A stretch of DNA of 60,482 bases from Pseudoxanthomonas mexicana (GTDB lineage Bacteria > Pseudomonadota > Gammaproteobacteria > Xanthomonadales > Xanthomonadaceae), in assembly GCF_001556105.1 (NCBI RefSeq), contig NZ_LSIF01000062.1, forward strand, positions 1 through 60,482, in the 5' to 3' direction. Numbering within the stretch: the stretch's first letter is position 1; each line of letters begins with the position of its first letter. Positions 21,492 to 31,203 of this stretch are shown in pieces. Position numbers and translations under genes: made by a program. Under the pieces are notes generated by a model. That model saw nothing but the letters and a program-made list of their open reading frames with translations, was not told the DNA's origin and made no database searches.

Positions 21492-24400
21492 TCAGCGTCC
21501 GTGCGCGGGTTCGCCATCCTCTGCAGGCGCGACATCACCCGCCTCCTTGCGGTCATGCGCATGGTCGCGTGCCAGGTAGAGGTAGAACGCCGGCAGCACG
21601 AACAGCGTGAACATGGTGCCGATGGTCATGCCCGAGGCGATCACTACGCCCATCGAGAAGCGCGATGCCGCACCCGGGCCACTGGCGATCAGCAGCGGGA
21701 TCATCGCGAACACCAGCGCGGCGGTCGTCATCAGCACGGGGCGCAGGCGGATCGCGGCGGCTTCCTCGATCGCTTCACGCTTGGACAGGCCGCGCTCCAT
21801 CTGCAGCTTGTTGGCGAACTCCACGATCAGGATGCCGTGCTTGGAGATCACGCCGACCAGCGTGACCAGGCCTACCTGGGTGTAGATGTTGATGCTCATG
21901 CCCGGGAAGGCTTCGATGCCCGAGAACTGGAGCACCTGCGACACCAGGGACAGGACATTCAGCGTCAACAGGGCGCCACAGATCGCCATCGGCACGGTCA
22001 GCAGCATGATCAGCGCGTCGCGGAAGCTCTCGAACTGTGCCGCCAACACCAGGAAGATCACGATCAGCGCCAGCGCCAGCGTGACCAGCATCGCCGCGCC
22101 TTCCTGCTTGAACTGGCGCGACTCGCCGGCGTAATCGACCGAATAGCCCTGCGGCAGCACCTCCTTCGCCGCCTGGTCGAGGATCGCCAGCGCTTCACCC
22201 TTGGTGACGCCTGGACGGGGCGCGAAGGTGATGGCCACGGCGTTGAGCTGCTGGAACCGCTTCAGCGATTGCGGCTGCGCACTTTCCTTCAGCGTCACCA
22301 GGGTCGACAGCGGGATCAGCTGGCCGTCGCGGGTACGCGTGTAGTAGTTCTCCAGGTCGCTGGCGTTGAGGCGATCGCTGCGCTGCACCTGCGGGATCAC
22401 CAGGTACGAGCGGTTCTGCATGGCGAAACGGTTGATGTAACCCCCCGACAGCATGGCGGCCATGTCGGCGGCCAGCGTCCGCATGTCGATGCCGAGGGTG
22501 GCGGCCTTCTCGCGGTCGATGTTGACCTCGATGCGCGGCTTGTCGATCTTCAGGTCCTTGTCCAGGAAGATGAAGCGCTTGCTCTTCCGCGCCTTCATCA
22601 GGATCTGGTCGGCCAGTTCGGCCAACTGGCTCAACTCGCCCACGCCGCCGACGACGAACTCGCCGCCGCCGCCGTCGCCACCGGCGCTCGGCAGCGAAGG
22701 CGGTACCAGCGCGAAGATGTTCAGACCGCTGACCTGGCCCATCTTCGGCTGCAGTTCCTGCTGCAGCACCGCGTTGGTCGAACGGTCGCGTTCGCTCCAC
22801 GGCTTCAGTACGAAGCCAGCCATCGCACTGGGGCTGGCGCCGCCGCCGCTGCCACCAAAGCCGCCATTGAACAGGAAGTAGTCCTGCACTTCCGGCACGC
22901 CCTTGGCGATTGCGGTGACCTCTTCGGTGTAGCGTTCCACGTAGTCCAGCGTGGAGTAGGGATCGGCGCTGGCGACGGAGAAGATGAAACCCTCGTCCTC
23001 CAGCGGTGCCGGTTCCTTCGGCGCGGACATGTACAGGAACGCGCACGACACCAGCACGAGGATGCCGAACACGCCGACGACCGATTTGGTTTCCATCGTC
23101 CCGTGCAGGCGGCGCTGGTAGCCCGCATTGAGCTTCTCGAAGCGCTCGTCCAGCCACTTTTCCAGCTTGCCCTTGCCGCCGTCGCTATGCGGCTTGAGGA
23201 TCTTGGCGCACATCATCGGCGTCAGCGTCAGCGCGATCACGCCCGACAGCAGCACCGAACCGGCGAGGGTGAAGGCGAACTCGGTGAACAGCACGCCGGT
23301 CATGCCGCCCTGGAAGCCGATGGGCAGGTAGACGGCCACCAGGGTGGTGGTCATGGCGACCACCGGCCACGCCAGTTCGCGCGCACCGCGGATCGCCGCG
23401 TCGTGTGGCGACATGCCTTCCTCGATATGCCGGTGGATGTTCTCCAGCACGATGATGGCGTCGTCCACCACGATGCCGATCGCCAGCACCATCGCCAGCA
23501 GGGTCAGCAGGTTGATGGTGAAGCCCATCAGCAGCATCAGGAACAGCGCGCCCACCAGCGACAGCGGCACCGTCACCGCCGGGATCAGCACGCTGCGCAG
23601 CGAACCGAGGAACAGGAAGATCACCACGATCACGATGACCACGGCTTCCACAATGGTGCTGACCACCTCGTCGATGGCGTCCTGGATCTGCTCGGTGCTG
23701 TCGTAGGGAATCGTGGCCTTGATGCCTTCCGGCAGCTGCGGGACGATCTCGCCGTCCCACATCGCGCGGACCTTCTTGATGACGTCCAGCGAGTTGGCGT
23801 CCGGGGCCACGAAGATGCCCATGAACGTCGCGGCTTCGCCGTTGATGCGCACCGACGTGCCGTAACTTTCCGAACCCAGCTGCACATCGGCCACGTCGCC
23901 AAGGCGGACGATGGCGCCGTTCTGTTCGCGGATGATCAACTGGCGGAACTCGTCGGCGCTGCGCAGGTCGGTGCGCGCCGTCATGTCGATGGCGACCATC
24001 TGACCCTTGGTCGAACCCACCGCCGCCAGTACGTTGTTGGACGAAAGCGCGGTCGACACATCGCTGGCCGTCACCCGCAGGGCCGTCATCCGGTCCGGCT
24101 TCAGCCAGACGCGCATCGCGAAGGTACCGGCGCCGAGGATGTCGGCACGCTGCACGCCGGACACCGTGACCAGCTTGGGCTGCACCACGCGGGTCAGGTA
24201 GTCGGTGATCTGGTTGTTGTCCAGGGTATCGCTGGCGAACGACACGTACATCGCCGCGATCTGCTGGCCCTGCTGCAGGTCGATCACCGGGGCCTGGGAC
24301 TCGGGCGGCAACTGGCCGCGCATCTTGTTGACCTTGGCGGCGATCTGCGTGAGCGCCTCGTTCGCATCCTGATCCAGCTGGATGTACGCCTGGATGATGC

Positions 24401-24665
24401 TGATGCCTGCGGAACTGGTCGAGGTCAGGTACTCGATGCCCTCCGCACTGGCGATCTCGCGTTCCAGCGGCGTGGTGATGAAGCCCTGGATCAGGTCGGC
24501 GTCCGCACCGTAGTACGTAGTGCTGATGTTGACGACGGCATTGCGCAGTTCGGGGTACTGCCGCACGTTCAATTCGGTGAACGAGCGCAGGCCGAACAGC
24601 AGGATGAAGAGGCTGACGACGATCGCCAGCACCGGTTTGTTGATGAAGATGTCAGTGAATTTCAT
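21492..24665 (-). CDS. RND efflux pump, inner-membrane transporter (HAE-1)
   Basis: A 1057-residue proton-driven RND transporter. It starts MKFTDIFINKPVLAIVVSL, with the first transmembrane helix followed by the large periplasmic loop. TM4 carries the proton-relay Asp pair in GIVVDDAIIVLEN (about residues 400-412), and a second periplasmic loop lies between TM7 and TM8. The length is typical of HAE-1 pumps. A Gly-rich insertion (FGGSGGGAS) is visible in the second loop. The membrane-fusion gene lies 12 bp upstream and an outer-membrane channel is absent nearby. Substrates are unknown. Confidence 0.93.
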   Translation of the reverse strand: MKFTDIFINKPVLAIVVSLFILLFGLRSFTELNVRQYPELRNAVVNISTTYYGADADLIQGFITTPLEREIASAEGIEYLTSTSSAGISIIQAYIQLDQDANEALTQIAAKVNKMRGQLPPESQAPVIDLQQGQQIAAMYVSFASDTLDNNQITDYLTRVVQPKLVTVSGVQRADILGAGTFAMRVWLKPDRMTALRVTASDVSTALSSNNVLAAVGSTKGQMVAIDMTARTDLRSADEFRQLIIREQNGAIVRLGDVADVQLGSESYGTSVRINGEAATFMGIFVAPDANSLDVIKKVRAMWDGEIVPQLPEGIKATIPYDSTEQIQDAIDEVVSTIVEAVVIVIVVIFLFLGSLRSVLIPAVTVPLSLVGALFLMLLMGFTINLLTLLAMVLAIGIVVDDAIIVLENIHRHIEEGMSPHDAAIRGARELAWPVVAMTTTLVAVYLPIGFQGGMTGVLFTEFAFTLAGSVLLSGVIALTLTPMMCAKILKPHSDGGKGKLEKWLDERFEKLNAGYQRRLHGTMETKSVVGVFGILVLVSCAFLYMSAPKEPAPLEDEGFIFSVASADPYSTLDYVERYTEEVTAIAKGVPEVQDYFLFNGGFGGSGGGASPSAMAGFVLKPWSERDRSTNAVLQQELQPKMGQVSGLNIFALVPPSLPSAGGDGGGGEFVVGGVGELSQLAELADQILMKARKSKRFIFLDKDLKIDKPRIEVNIDREKAATLGIDMRTLAADMAAMLSGGYINRFAMQNRSYLVIPQVQRSDRLNASDLENYYTRTRDGQLIPLSTLVTLKESAQPQSLKRFQQLNAVAITFAPRPGVTKGEALAILDQAAKEVLPQGYSVDYAGESRQFKQEGAAMLVTLALALIVIFLVLAAQFESFRDALIMLLTVPMAICGALLTLNVLSLVSQVLQFSGIEAFPGMSINIYTQVGLVTLVGVISKHGILIVEFANKLQMERGLSKREAIEEAAAIRLRPVLMTTAALVFAMIPLLIASGPGAASRFSMGVVIASGMTIGTMFTLFVLPAFYLYLARDHAHDRKEAGDVAPAEDGEPAHGR

Positions 24666-24677
24666 GCCGTCGCTCCG

Positions 24678-25874
24678 TCAACGGTTTTCGGGCTTGGGCT
24701 GGGCCTCGGTCACCGGCTGCACCTTGTTGTTGATCGTCACCTCGGCATCGTTGCGCAGCTTCAGCAGGCCGCTGGTGGCGACGCGCTCGCCGGGTTTCAG
24801 GCCTTCGGTGACCGCGATGAGGTCGCCACGGGTGGCGCCGGTCTTCACGAAACGCTGGCGCACGATCAGCTTCTTGCCGGTCAGGGCGTTGCCCTGCATG
24901 TCCTTCTCGCCCTCGGCGCGCTGGACTTCCTGGATCACGTACACCGCGTTGCCGTACGGGTTGAAGCTGATCGCCGTCTGCGGCACCACCACGACCTTGC
25001 GCGCGTCCCCGGTGTCGAAGCCGACGTGGGCGAACGCGCCGGGACGCAGGTTGTATTCGCCGTTGGCCAGCGTCGCCTGCACCTTGAAGTTTCGCGTGGC
25101 CGGGTCGACCTGCGGCTCCACCGCGGTGACTTCGCCTTCGAATACCCGGCCGGGCAGGGCATCGACGGTCGCGCGGATCTTCGCCCCCGGCAGTACCTGG
25201 CCCACGCGCTGCTCGGGCAGGGCGAAGTCGAGGTAGATCGGGTCCAGCGACTGCAGGCTGACGATGGGGTCGCCCGGATTGAGGTACTGGCCCAGGTTGA
25301 CCTTGCGGATGCCCAGCACGCCGTCGAACGGTGCGCGGATGGTCTTCTGCGCGATCAGGGCGCGCTGCGCCTCCACCTGCGCCAGCGAGGTGGCCGCCAC
25401 CGTGGAGCGCTCCTCGGCTTCGGCCTGCGACACCAGCTTGTCGCGCGCCAGTGCCTGCCAGCGGTCGCGTTGCACCGACGCCAGCCTGGACGAGGCTTCC
25501 AGTGATTTCAGTACGGCCAGCTCGTTGGCGGTGTTGAGTTGCGCGAGCACGGTGCCGGCCTTGACCGGCTTGCCGACATCGATGGACAGGCTGCGCACCA
25601 CGCCGCCGGCCTCGGTGGTGACCTCGGTGCCGTTGATCGCCACGAACGTACCGACGGCCTGTTGCGCGTCGATCCATTCTTGCTGCTTGGCGGTCCAGTC
25701 GGTGACGGCCGCCGCGGGCTGCGGCATGTTGTCGAAGAACTCGTTCGTCTTGGCGCTGAATCCTCCTTTGACAATGAACACGCCGCCAAACACGACGGCG
25801 ACACCTATCAGCATCAGGATCATGCGCAAGGCGGTGGAGGGCTTTTTCCGTGCGAGGGGGTCTTTCCGTGTCAT
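24678..25874 (-). CDS. RND efflux pump, periplasmic adaptor (membrane fusion protein)
   Basis: A 398-residue HlyD/AcrA-type adaptor linking the RND transporter to an outer-membrane channel. There is no lipobox; instead one hydrophobic anchor (about residues 17-36) tethers it to the inner membrane. The biotinyl-lipoyl-like halves (GGVVRSLSIDVGKPVKAGTVL and RAPFDGVLGIRKVNLGQYLNPGD) flank a coiled-coil hairpin (about 115-170), followed by beta-barrel and membrane-proximal domains. The start ATG at 25874 has only a weak ribosome binding site. It is the first gene of a two-gene operon with the transporter. Confidence 0.9.
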   Translation of the reverse strand: MTRKDPLARKKPSTALRMILMLIGVAVVFGGVFIVKGGFSAKTNEFFDNMPQPAAAVTDWTAKQQEWIDAQQAVGTFVAINGTEVTTEAGGVVRSLSIDVGKPVKAGTVLAQLNTANELAVLKSLEASSRLASVQRDRWQALARDKLVSQAEAEERSTVAATSLAQVEAQRALIAQKTIRAPFDGVLGIRKVNLGQYLNPGDPIVSLQSLDPIYLDFALPEQRVGQVLPGAKIRATVDALPGRVFEGEVTAVEPQVDPATRNFKVQATLANGEYNLRPGAFAHVGFDTGDARKVVVVPQTAISFNPYGNAVYVIQEVQRAEGEKDMQGNALTGKKLIVRQRFVKTGATRGDLIAVTEGLKPGERVATSGLLKLRNDAEVTINNKVQPVTEAQPKPENR

Positions 25875-26143
25875 GGTCGGGTCGTCTTCAATGCGGGGAT
25901 TCGGGAGAGCGGCGAGCGGGCGGCGGCAGGCTCGACACGATGGCGCACGGGATTATCAGGGTTTGAGACGCATGCCAGAAGTGGGTTTCGGCCCTTGCGC
26001 GGACGTGAAGTCGGTGCGCACTCGGCAATCCGGATGCGAGCTATGGCGAAACGGCTGTTACGTGAAAGACCGCTGCCCCTGACCCATAACGGAACAGCCC
26101 CGGCACTACCGGGGCTGTTCGAGTGGACCTGATCTTCGCGGAA
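25875..26143. other. Intergenic region between the two RND systems
   Basis: A 269-bp region upstream of the adaptor gene and downstream of the second RND transporter, both on the minus strand. It should hold the promoter of the adaptor/transporter operon, which I could not place with confidence. GAACAGCCCCGG and its exact reverse complement (26092-26103 and 26109-26120) form a 12-bp stem with a 5-base loop just after the second transporter's stop. No U-tract follows on either strand, so it may stabilise a 3' end more than act as a classical terminator. Confidence 0.5.
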
Positions 26144-29100
26144 TCAGCGCGAAGCCGGATTCTCCTGCTCCAGCAGGTATTCCTTCGACGGCTCGTCCAT
26201 CTTGTCGCCCAGTAGGCGCCGGACGGCCACGAAGAAGACCGGGATCAGCAGCAGGCCGAGGAACGTGGCGAACACCATGCCGCCGATGACGCCCGTGCCG
26301 ATGGCGTGACGGGCGTTGGCACCCGCGCCGGTGGAGATGGCCATCGGCAGCACGCCCATGATGAAGGCGAACGAGGTCATCAGGATCGGGCGGAAACGCA
26401 GGTGCGCCGCCGAGATCACCGCATCGCGCAGGGTCCTGCCCTGCTTGCGCTCCATCACCGCGAACTCGACGATCAGGATCGCGTTCTTCGCGGCCAGGCC
26501 GATGATGGTGATCAGGCCGATCTTGAAGAACAGGTCGTTCGACAGCCCGCGCATCATGGTGAAGGCCAGGGCGCCGAGGGCACCCAGCGGCACCACCAGC
26601 AACACGGCCACCGGGATGGACCAGCTCTCGTACAGCGCAGCCAGGCAGAGGAACACCACCACGATCGACAGCACCATCAGCAGCGTGGCGCTGTTGCCGG
26701 CCAGGATCTCCTGGTACGACATGCCGCTCCAGTCGTAGCCGAAGCCCTGCGGCAACTGGTCGGTGACGATGTTCTCCATCGTCGTCATCGCCTGGCCGGA
26801 CGAACTGCCGGGCGCGGCCGAGCCGTTGATGTTGACGGCCGAGTAGCCGTTGTAGCGCGACAGCGACGGCGGCACCGACGCCCAGTCGGATTGCACGATG
26901 TTGGACAACGGGATCATCGCGCGGCCACCGTTGGCCTCGGTCTGCTGGCTGCTGGGCGTGAAGATGCGCGAGAGCGACTCCGCACCGGTGCGGTACGGCG
27001 CGTCGGCACGCATGTTCACGCGCTTGATGCGGCCTTCGTAGAAGAAGTCGTTGACGTACACCGGCGCCAGCATCAGCTGGATGCCGTTGTAGATATCGCT
27101 CACGGACAGGCCCATCGTCCGCGCCTGCACGCGATCCACGTGCAACTGCAGCTGCGGAGCGTTTTCCAGCGTATTCGGGCGCACGCCCATCAGGCTCTGG
27201 TCCTGCGATGCGGCACCGAGCAACTGGTTGCGCGCCGCCATCAACGCCTGCTCACCCAGGCCCGCACGATCCTGCAGCCACATGTCGAAGCCGCCGAACT
27301 GGCCCAGGCCCTGGATGGTCGGCAGGTTCACCACGAAGATCTGTGCGCCCTTGATGCCCAACATCCGCTGGTTCGCCTGCTGGATGAACTCGGGTACGGT
27401 CACGTCGCGCTCGTCCCAGTTCTTGAGCCGGATGAACGCCATGCCGACGTTCTCGCCCTGCCCGAGGAAGCTGAAGCCGGCGATTTCCATCACGCCATCG
27501 AAGCCGTCCATCTGCTGCAAGGTGCCGCGGATCTGGGTGAAGACCTGCTTGGTCTTCGCCAGCGAGTTGCCGGGCGGCAACTGCACGATGGCCAGCGCGT
27601 AGCCCTGGTCTTCCTCGGGCACGAAGCTGCTGGGCAGGCGGGTGAACATGAAGCCGGCCAGCACGGTCAACAGGGCGAACACGATCATCCAGCGCGGCGC
27701 ATGCTTGATGGCCGAACCGATGTGGCCCACGTAGGTCTTCTCGACCTTGCCGTAGTACTTCTCGAACGTACGGAAGACGATGTTCTTCTTCTCGTGGCTG
27801 TCGTGCTCGTGCTGCTTCAGGAATGTCGCGCACAGCGCCGGCGTGAAGCCCAGCGCCAGGAACGCCGAGAAGGCCATCGAGATGGCGATGGTCAGGGCGA
27901 ACTGCTTGTAGATCTCGCCCGACGCGCCGCCCTGCAGCGCGGACGGAATGAACACCGCCGCCAGCACCACGGTGATCGCGATGACGGCGCCGGTGATCTG
28001 GCCCATCGCCTTGATCGTCGCTTCGCGTGGCGGCAGTTTTTCCTCTGCCATGATGCGCTCGACGTTCTCGATCACGACGATGGCGTCGTCGACCACGATG
28101 CCGATGGCGAGCACCAGCGCGAACATCGTCAGCTGGTTGATGGTGAAGCCGATCAGGCTCAGGCCCCAGAACGTGCCCAGCAGGGCAACGGGGATGACCA
28201 GCGTGGGGATGATGGTGGCGCGGAAGTTCTGCAGGAACACCAGCATCACCAGGAACACCAGGATCACCGCTTCGATCAGCGTCTTGACCACTTCCTTGAT
28301 CGAGATCTTGACGAAGGTGGTGGTGTCGTACGGCGAGAACCAGCTGACGCCCTGCGGGAAGCTGGGCTGCAACTCGTCCATCTTCGCGCGCACGGCCTCG
28401 GCGACGTTCAGCGCGTTGGCGCCGGGCAGCAACTGGATGGCGAACGCGCCGACCGGTTTGCCGTTGAACTGGGTATCGAAGCCGAAGTTCTGCGCGCCGA
28501 ACTCCACCCGTGCGACGTCCTTCAAGCGCACGGTCGAACCGTCATTGTTGGCGCGCAGGATGATCTGCTCGAACTGCTCGGGCGACGTGAAGCGGCCTTC
28601 CGCCGACACGGTGGCGGTGAACGCCTGGCCTTCGGGTGCCGGGTCGGAACCCACGGAACCCGCGGCGAACTGCACGTTCTGTCCACGCACGGCGGCCAGC
28701 ACCTCCGTGGCCGACAGGTTGTAGCCCTGCAGCTTGCCGGGATCCAGCCACAGGTTCATGGCGTACTCGGAGCCGAAGTGCTGCGTGCTGCCAACGCCGG
28801 GAACGCGCGAGATCTGGTCGAGGATGCGCGAGGCGACGATGTCGTTGAGGCGGTTGCGGTCGATGCTGGGGTTGTCCGACTGCAGGCCCACCACCATCAG
28901 GAAGCCGGCGTTGGCCTTGGCGACCACCACGCCCTGCGCGGTGACTTCACTGGGCAGGCGCGGCGTCGCCAGCGACACCTTGTTCTGCACCTGCACCTGC
29001 GCGATGTCCGCATCGGTGCCGGTCTGGAAGGTGAGGGTGATCGAGGCTCGGCCGGACGAACTGGAGCTGGAACTGAAGTACAGCAGGTTGTCGATGCCGG

Positions 29101-29308
29101 TGAGCTGCTGCTCGATGACCTGCGTCACCGAGCGCTCGGTGGTTTCGGCGCTGGCGCCGGGGTAGGTCGCGCTGACCGTCACCTGCGGCGGCGCGATGGA
29201 GGGATAGGACTCGACGCCGAGGTTGAGGATCGCGATCACGCCAGCCAGCGAGATCAGGATCGATACGACCCAGGCGAAGATCGGGTGGTTGATGAAGAAC
29301 TTGGGCAT
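26144..29308 (-). CDS. RND multidrug efflux transporter (AcrB/MexB-like)
   Basis: A 1054-residue HAE-1 RND transporter, closer to AcrB/MexB than the first pump: MPKFFINHPIFAWVVSILI at the start, GFTINQLTMFALVLAIGIVVDDAIVVIEN (split here: proton-relay Asp pair near 408-409), FGGFDMWLQDR in the second porter region and a FVPEEDQGY block. Twelve transmembrane segments are predicted. It is the last gene of a TetR - adaptor - transporter operon (15 bp after the adaptor). The motif set fits broad multidrug pumps exporting amphiphilic drugs, but specificity is not shown. Confidence 0.94.
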   Translation of the reverse strand: MPKFFINHPIFAWVVSILISLAGVIAILNLGVESYPSIAPPQVTVSATYPGASAETTERSVTQVIEQQLTGIDNLLYFSSSSSSSGRASITLTFQTGTDADIAQVQVQNKVSLATPRLPSEVTAQGVVVAKANAGFLMVVGLQSDNPSIDRNRLNDIVASRILDQISRVPGVGSTQHFGSEYAMNLWLDPGKLQGYNLSATEVLAAVRGQNVQFAAGSVGSDPAPEGQAFTATVSAEGRFTSPEQFEQIILRANNDGSTVRLKDVARVEFGAQNFGFDTQFNGKPVGAFAIQLLPGANALNVAEAVRAKMDELQPSFPQGVSWFSPYDTTTFVKISIKEVVKTLIEAVILVFLVMLVFLQNFRATIIPTLVIPVALLGTFWGLSLIGFTINQLTMFALVLAIGIVVDDAIVVIENVERIMAEEKLPPREATIKAMGQITGAVIAITVVLAAVFIPSALQGGASGEIYKQFALTIAISMAFSAFLALGFTPALCATFLKQHEHDSHEKKNIVFRTFEKYYGKVEKTYVGHIGSAIKHAPRWMIVFALLTVLAGFMFTRLPSSFVPEEDQGYALAIVQLPPGNSLAKTKQVFTQIRGTLQQMDGFDGVMEIAGFSFLGQGENVGMAFIRLKNWDERDVTVPEFIQQANQRMLGIKGAQIFVVNLPTIQGLGQFGGFDMWLQDRAGLGEQALMAARNQLLGAASQDQSLMGVRPNTLENAPQLQLHVDRVQARTMGLSVSDIYNGIQLMLAPVYVNDFFYEGRIKRVNMRADAPYRTGAESLSRIFTPSSQQTEANGGRAMIPLSNIVQSDWASVPPSLSRYNGYSAVNINGSAAPGSSSGQAMTTMENIVTDQLPQGFGYDWSGMSYQEILAGNSATLLMVLSIVVVFLCLAALYESWSIPVAVLLVVPLGALGALAFTMMRGLSNDLFFKIGLITIIGLAAKNAILIVEFAVMERKQGRTLRDAVISAAHLRFRPILMTSFAFIMGVLPMAISTGAGANARHAIGTGVIGGMVFATFLGLLLIPVFFVAVRRLLGDKMDEPSKEYLLEQENPASR

Positions 29309-29323
29309 GGGGGCGGGTCCTTC

Positions 29324-30499
29324 TTACTCGGCCTTGCCTTGCACCGGCTTGGCCTGGGCGGCCTTGGCCGCGGCGGCCTGCTCGGCGGTGATGCCCTTGG
29401 CGGGTGCGCCTTCCTTGACTTTCTGCAGGCCTTCGACGATCACCTGGTCGCCGGCGGCCAAGCCGTCGGTGATCAGCCAGTTGGCACCGATCGCCTGCTG
29501 CGTCACCACGTTCTTGCGGGCGACGTTGCCATCCTTGCCGACGATCATCGCGTAGGCGCTGACGGTGTCGCGCTGGATGGCGCCCTGCGGCAGCAGGAAC
29601 GCACCCTTCTGCTCGCCCAGCGTCGCGCGCAGGGTGACGAAGGTGCCTGGCAGCAGCGTGCGTTTGTCGTTCGGCACGGTGGCGCGCAGCGACACGCTGC
29701 CGGTGGCCGGGTCGACGACGGTATCGGAGAAGTCCAGCGTGCCGGCCTGGTCGATCACCTGACCGTTCGGCAGCACGATCTGCACGGTGCGCTGGCCGGC
29801 ACCCGCCAGTTCGACCTTGCCTTCGCCCTGCGCCTGCTGGATCGACTGCAGCTCGCTGGAGCTCATCGAGAAGTTGGCGTACAGCGGATCGATCTGGTCG
29901 ATGGTGGTCAACAGCGTGGCATCGCCCTGGCCCACCAGCGCGCCTTCGGTGACCTGCTGCTTGCCGGCGCGGCCGGAGATCGGCGCGGTGACCGAGGCAT
30001 AGCCCAGGTTGATGCGGGCGGTCTCGACGTTGGCACGGGCCTGCTGCACGGCGGCGGCGGCGCTGCGCTCGGCGGCTTCGGCGTTGTCCAGGTCGGACCG
30101 GGACACGAACTTCTGCGGCGCCAGCTGGCGCGCGCGGTCGGCCGAGACCTTCGCGTTCGCGTAGGTGGCCTGCGCCGATGCCAGGTTCGCCTGCGCGGCA
30201 CTCAGCGAGGCCTGCAGCGGGGCGGGATCGATCAGGAACAGCGTCTGGCCTTCCTTGACGTCGCTGCCTTCCTGGTAGACGCGCTTCTGCACCACGCCGG
30301 GCACGCGCGCGCGTACGTCGGAACTGCGGATGGGCGAGAGGCGGCCCACCAGGTCGCGCTGCAGCGGCACGTTCTGGGGCGTGGCGCTCATCACCACCAC
30401 TTCGGGCGGCGGCATCTGCTGCTGCTCGGGCTTGCTGCAGGCCGCGAGGGCCGCCAGCAGCGCGCTGGCCAGTACGAGGGAACGGATGGGGGACGTCAT
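29324..30499 (-). CDS. RND multidrug efflux adaptor lipoprotein (AcrA/MexA-like)
   Basis: A 391-residue periplasmic adaptor. The lipobox LAAC gives a lipidated Cys21, anchoring it in the inner membrane. The lipoyl halves VQKRVYQEGSDVKEGQTLF and VTAPISGRAGKQQVTEGAL flank an Ala-rich coiled-coil hairpin (about 95-165); the C-terminus is Ala/Lys-rich. Its ATG overlaps the stop of the TetR gene (ATGA), so regulator and pump share one transcript. An outer-membrane partner must be encoded elsewhere. Confidence 0.93.
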   Translation of the reverse strand: MTSPIRSLVLASALLAALAACSKPEQQQMPPPEVVVMSATPQNVPLQRDLVGRLSPIRSSDVRARVPGVVQKRVYQEGSDVKEGQTLFLIDPAPLQASLSAAQANLASAQATYANAKVSADRARQLAPQKFVSRSDLDNAEAAERSAAAAVQQARANVETARINLGYASVTAPISGRAGKQQVTEGALVGQGDATLLTTIDQIDPLYANFSMSSSELQSIQQAQGEGKVELAGAGQRTVQIVLPNGQVIDQAGTLDFSDTVVDPATGSVSLRATVPNDKRTLLPGTFVTLRATLGEQKGAFLLPQGAIQRDTVSAYAMIVGKDGNVARKNVVTQQAIGANWLITDGLAAGDQVIVEGLQKVKEGAPAKGITAEQAAAAKAAQAKPVQGKAE

Positions 30500-31203
30500 G
30501 GGGAAACTCCGTTTCTTTTTCTTGAAGACGTGGAAGAGGGAAGCGATGAGCGGATGCTGCGGCCGGCGGGTGCAGGCGGCGTCATGTCGTGATCCGGGAG
30601 GGGGGCGAATGCCCGCAGGAAGGCGTCCACTGCGAACTCGGCCCAGCGGTGGCGTGCACGGTCGCCTGCGCGGTGACCTACGCCGAAACGCTGCCGGTCG
30701 AAATCCATTCCCACGATCATGCTGAGCAGCAGCTCCGCGGCGTAGTGCGGATCGTCATGCCTCAACCTGTCCTGGTCCATCGCATGCTGCAGCCAGGTGG
30801 CGAGGCGCTGGACGAGAGTATCGCAAGCCTGACGGTAGAGATCGCGTGCTTCGTCGGGAAACTGGTGCGCTTCTGCGGTGAGCAGGCGGCTGGTGGAGAC
30901 GACCGCAGGGTCGCACAGATGCCTGAGGTGCTCCGTGGCGAAGGCGAGCAATGCGGCACGGGGATCCTCCGCCATCGGTGACAGGCGGACGGTGGCCAGG
31001 TCCTGGTGTTCGGCGATCACGCTGCGCAGCAGTTCCTGCTTGCTGCCGAAATGCGCATAGAGCGTCTGCTTCGAGCATCCCGCACGCGCGGCAACCGTGT
31101 CCATGCTGATGCGGAAGCCCTGTTCCGACATGAGTTCGCGCACGGCCTGGTGGACGCGGGCGCGACGCTGATCGGGCGCAGAAAGGTCGGGGGAGGGTCG
31201 CAT
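30496..31203 (-). CDS. TetR-family repressor of the adjacent efflux operon
   Basis: A 235-residue TetR regulator. The DNA-binding domain is residues about 14-60, with MDTVAARAGCSKQTLYAHFGSK as the recognition unit (shown in part); the rest is the helical ligand-binding/dimerisation domain (TetR_C_7-like) with a Ser/Arg-rich tail. It is the first gene of the operon with the adaptor and RND genes and is translationally coupled to them, so autorepression of its own pump operon is likely. GGAC and GTCC half-sites around a TATAGT-like -10 just upstream (about 31206-31226) may be its operator, but this is weak. Confidence 0.88.
   Translation of the reverse strand: MRPSPDLSAPDQRRARVHQAVRELMSEQGFRISMDTVAARAGCSKQTLYAHFGSKQELLRSVIAEHQDLATVRLSPMAEDPRAALLAFATEHLRHLCDPAVVSTSRLLTAEAHQFPDEARDLYRQACDTLVQRLATWLQHAMDQDRLRHDDPHYAAELLLSMIVGMDFDRQRFGVGHRAGDRARHRWAEFAVDAFLRAFAPLPDHDMTPPAPAGRSIRSSLPSSTSSRKRNGVSP

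Noticed and set aside
26092..26120. 12-bp stem-loop after the second RND transporter as an intrinsic terminator
   Set aside because: The stem is perfect, but no U-tract follows on either strand, so I did not list it as a terminator; it is noted within the intergenic entry.
21471..30592. Two long plus-strand open frames (21471-25505 and 26306-30592) opposite the RND genes
   Set aside because: They mirror the two RND systems and their adaptors, are rich in His/Gln/Arg and Asp/His repeats, and lack known motifs. Codon usage belongs to the minus-strand genes.
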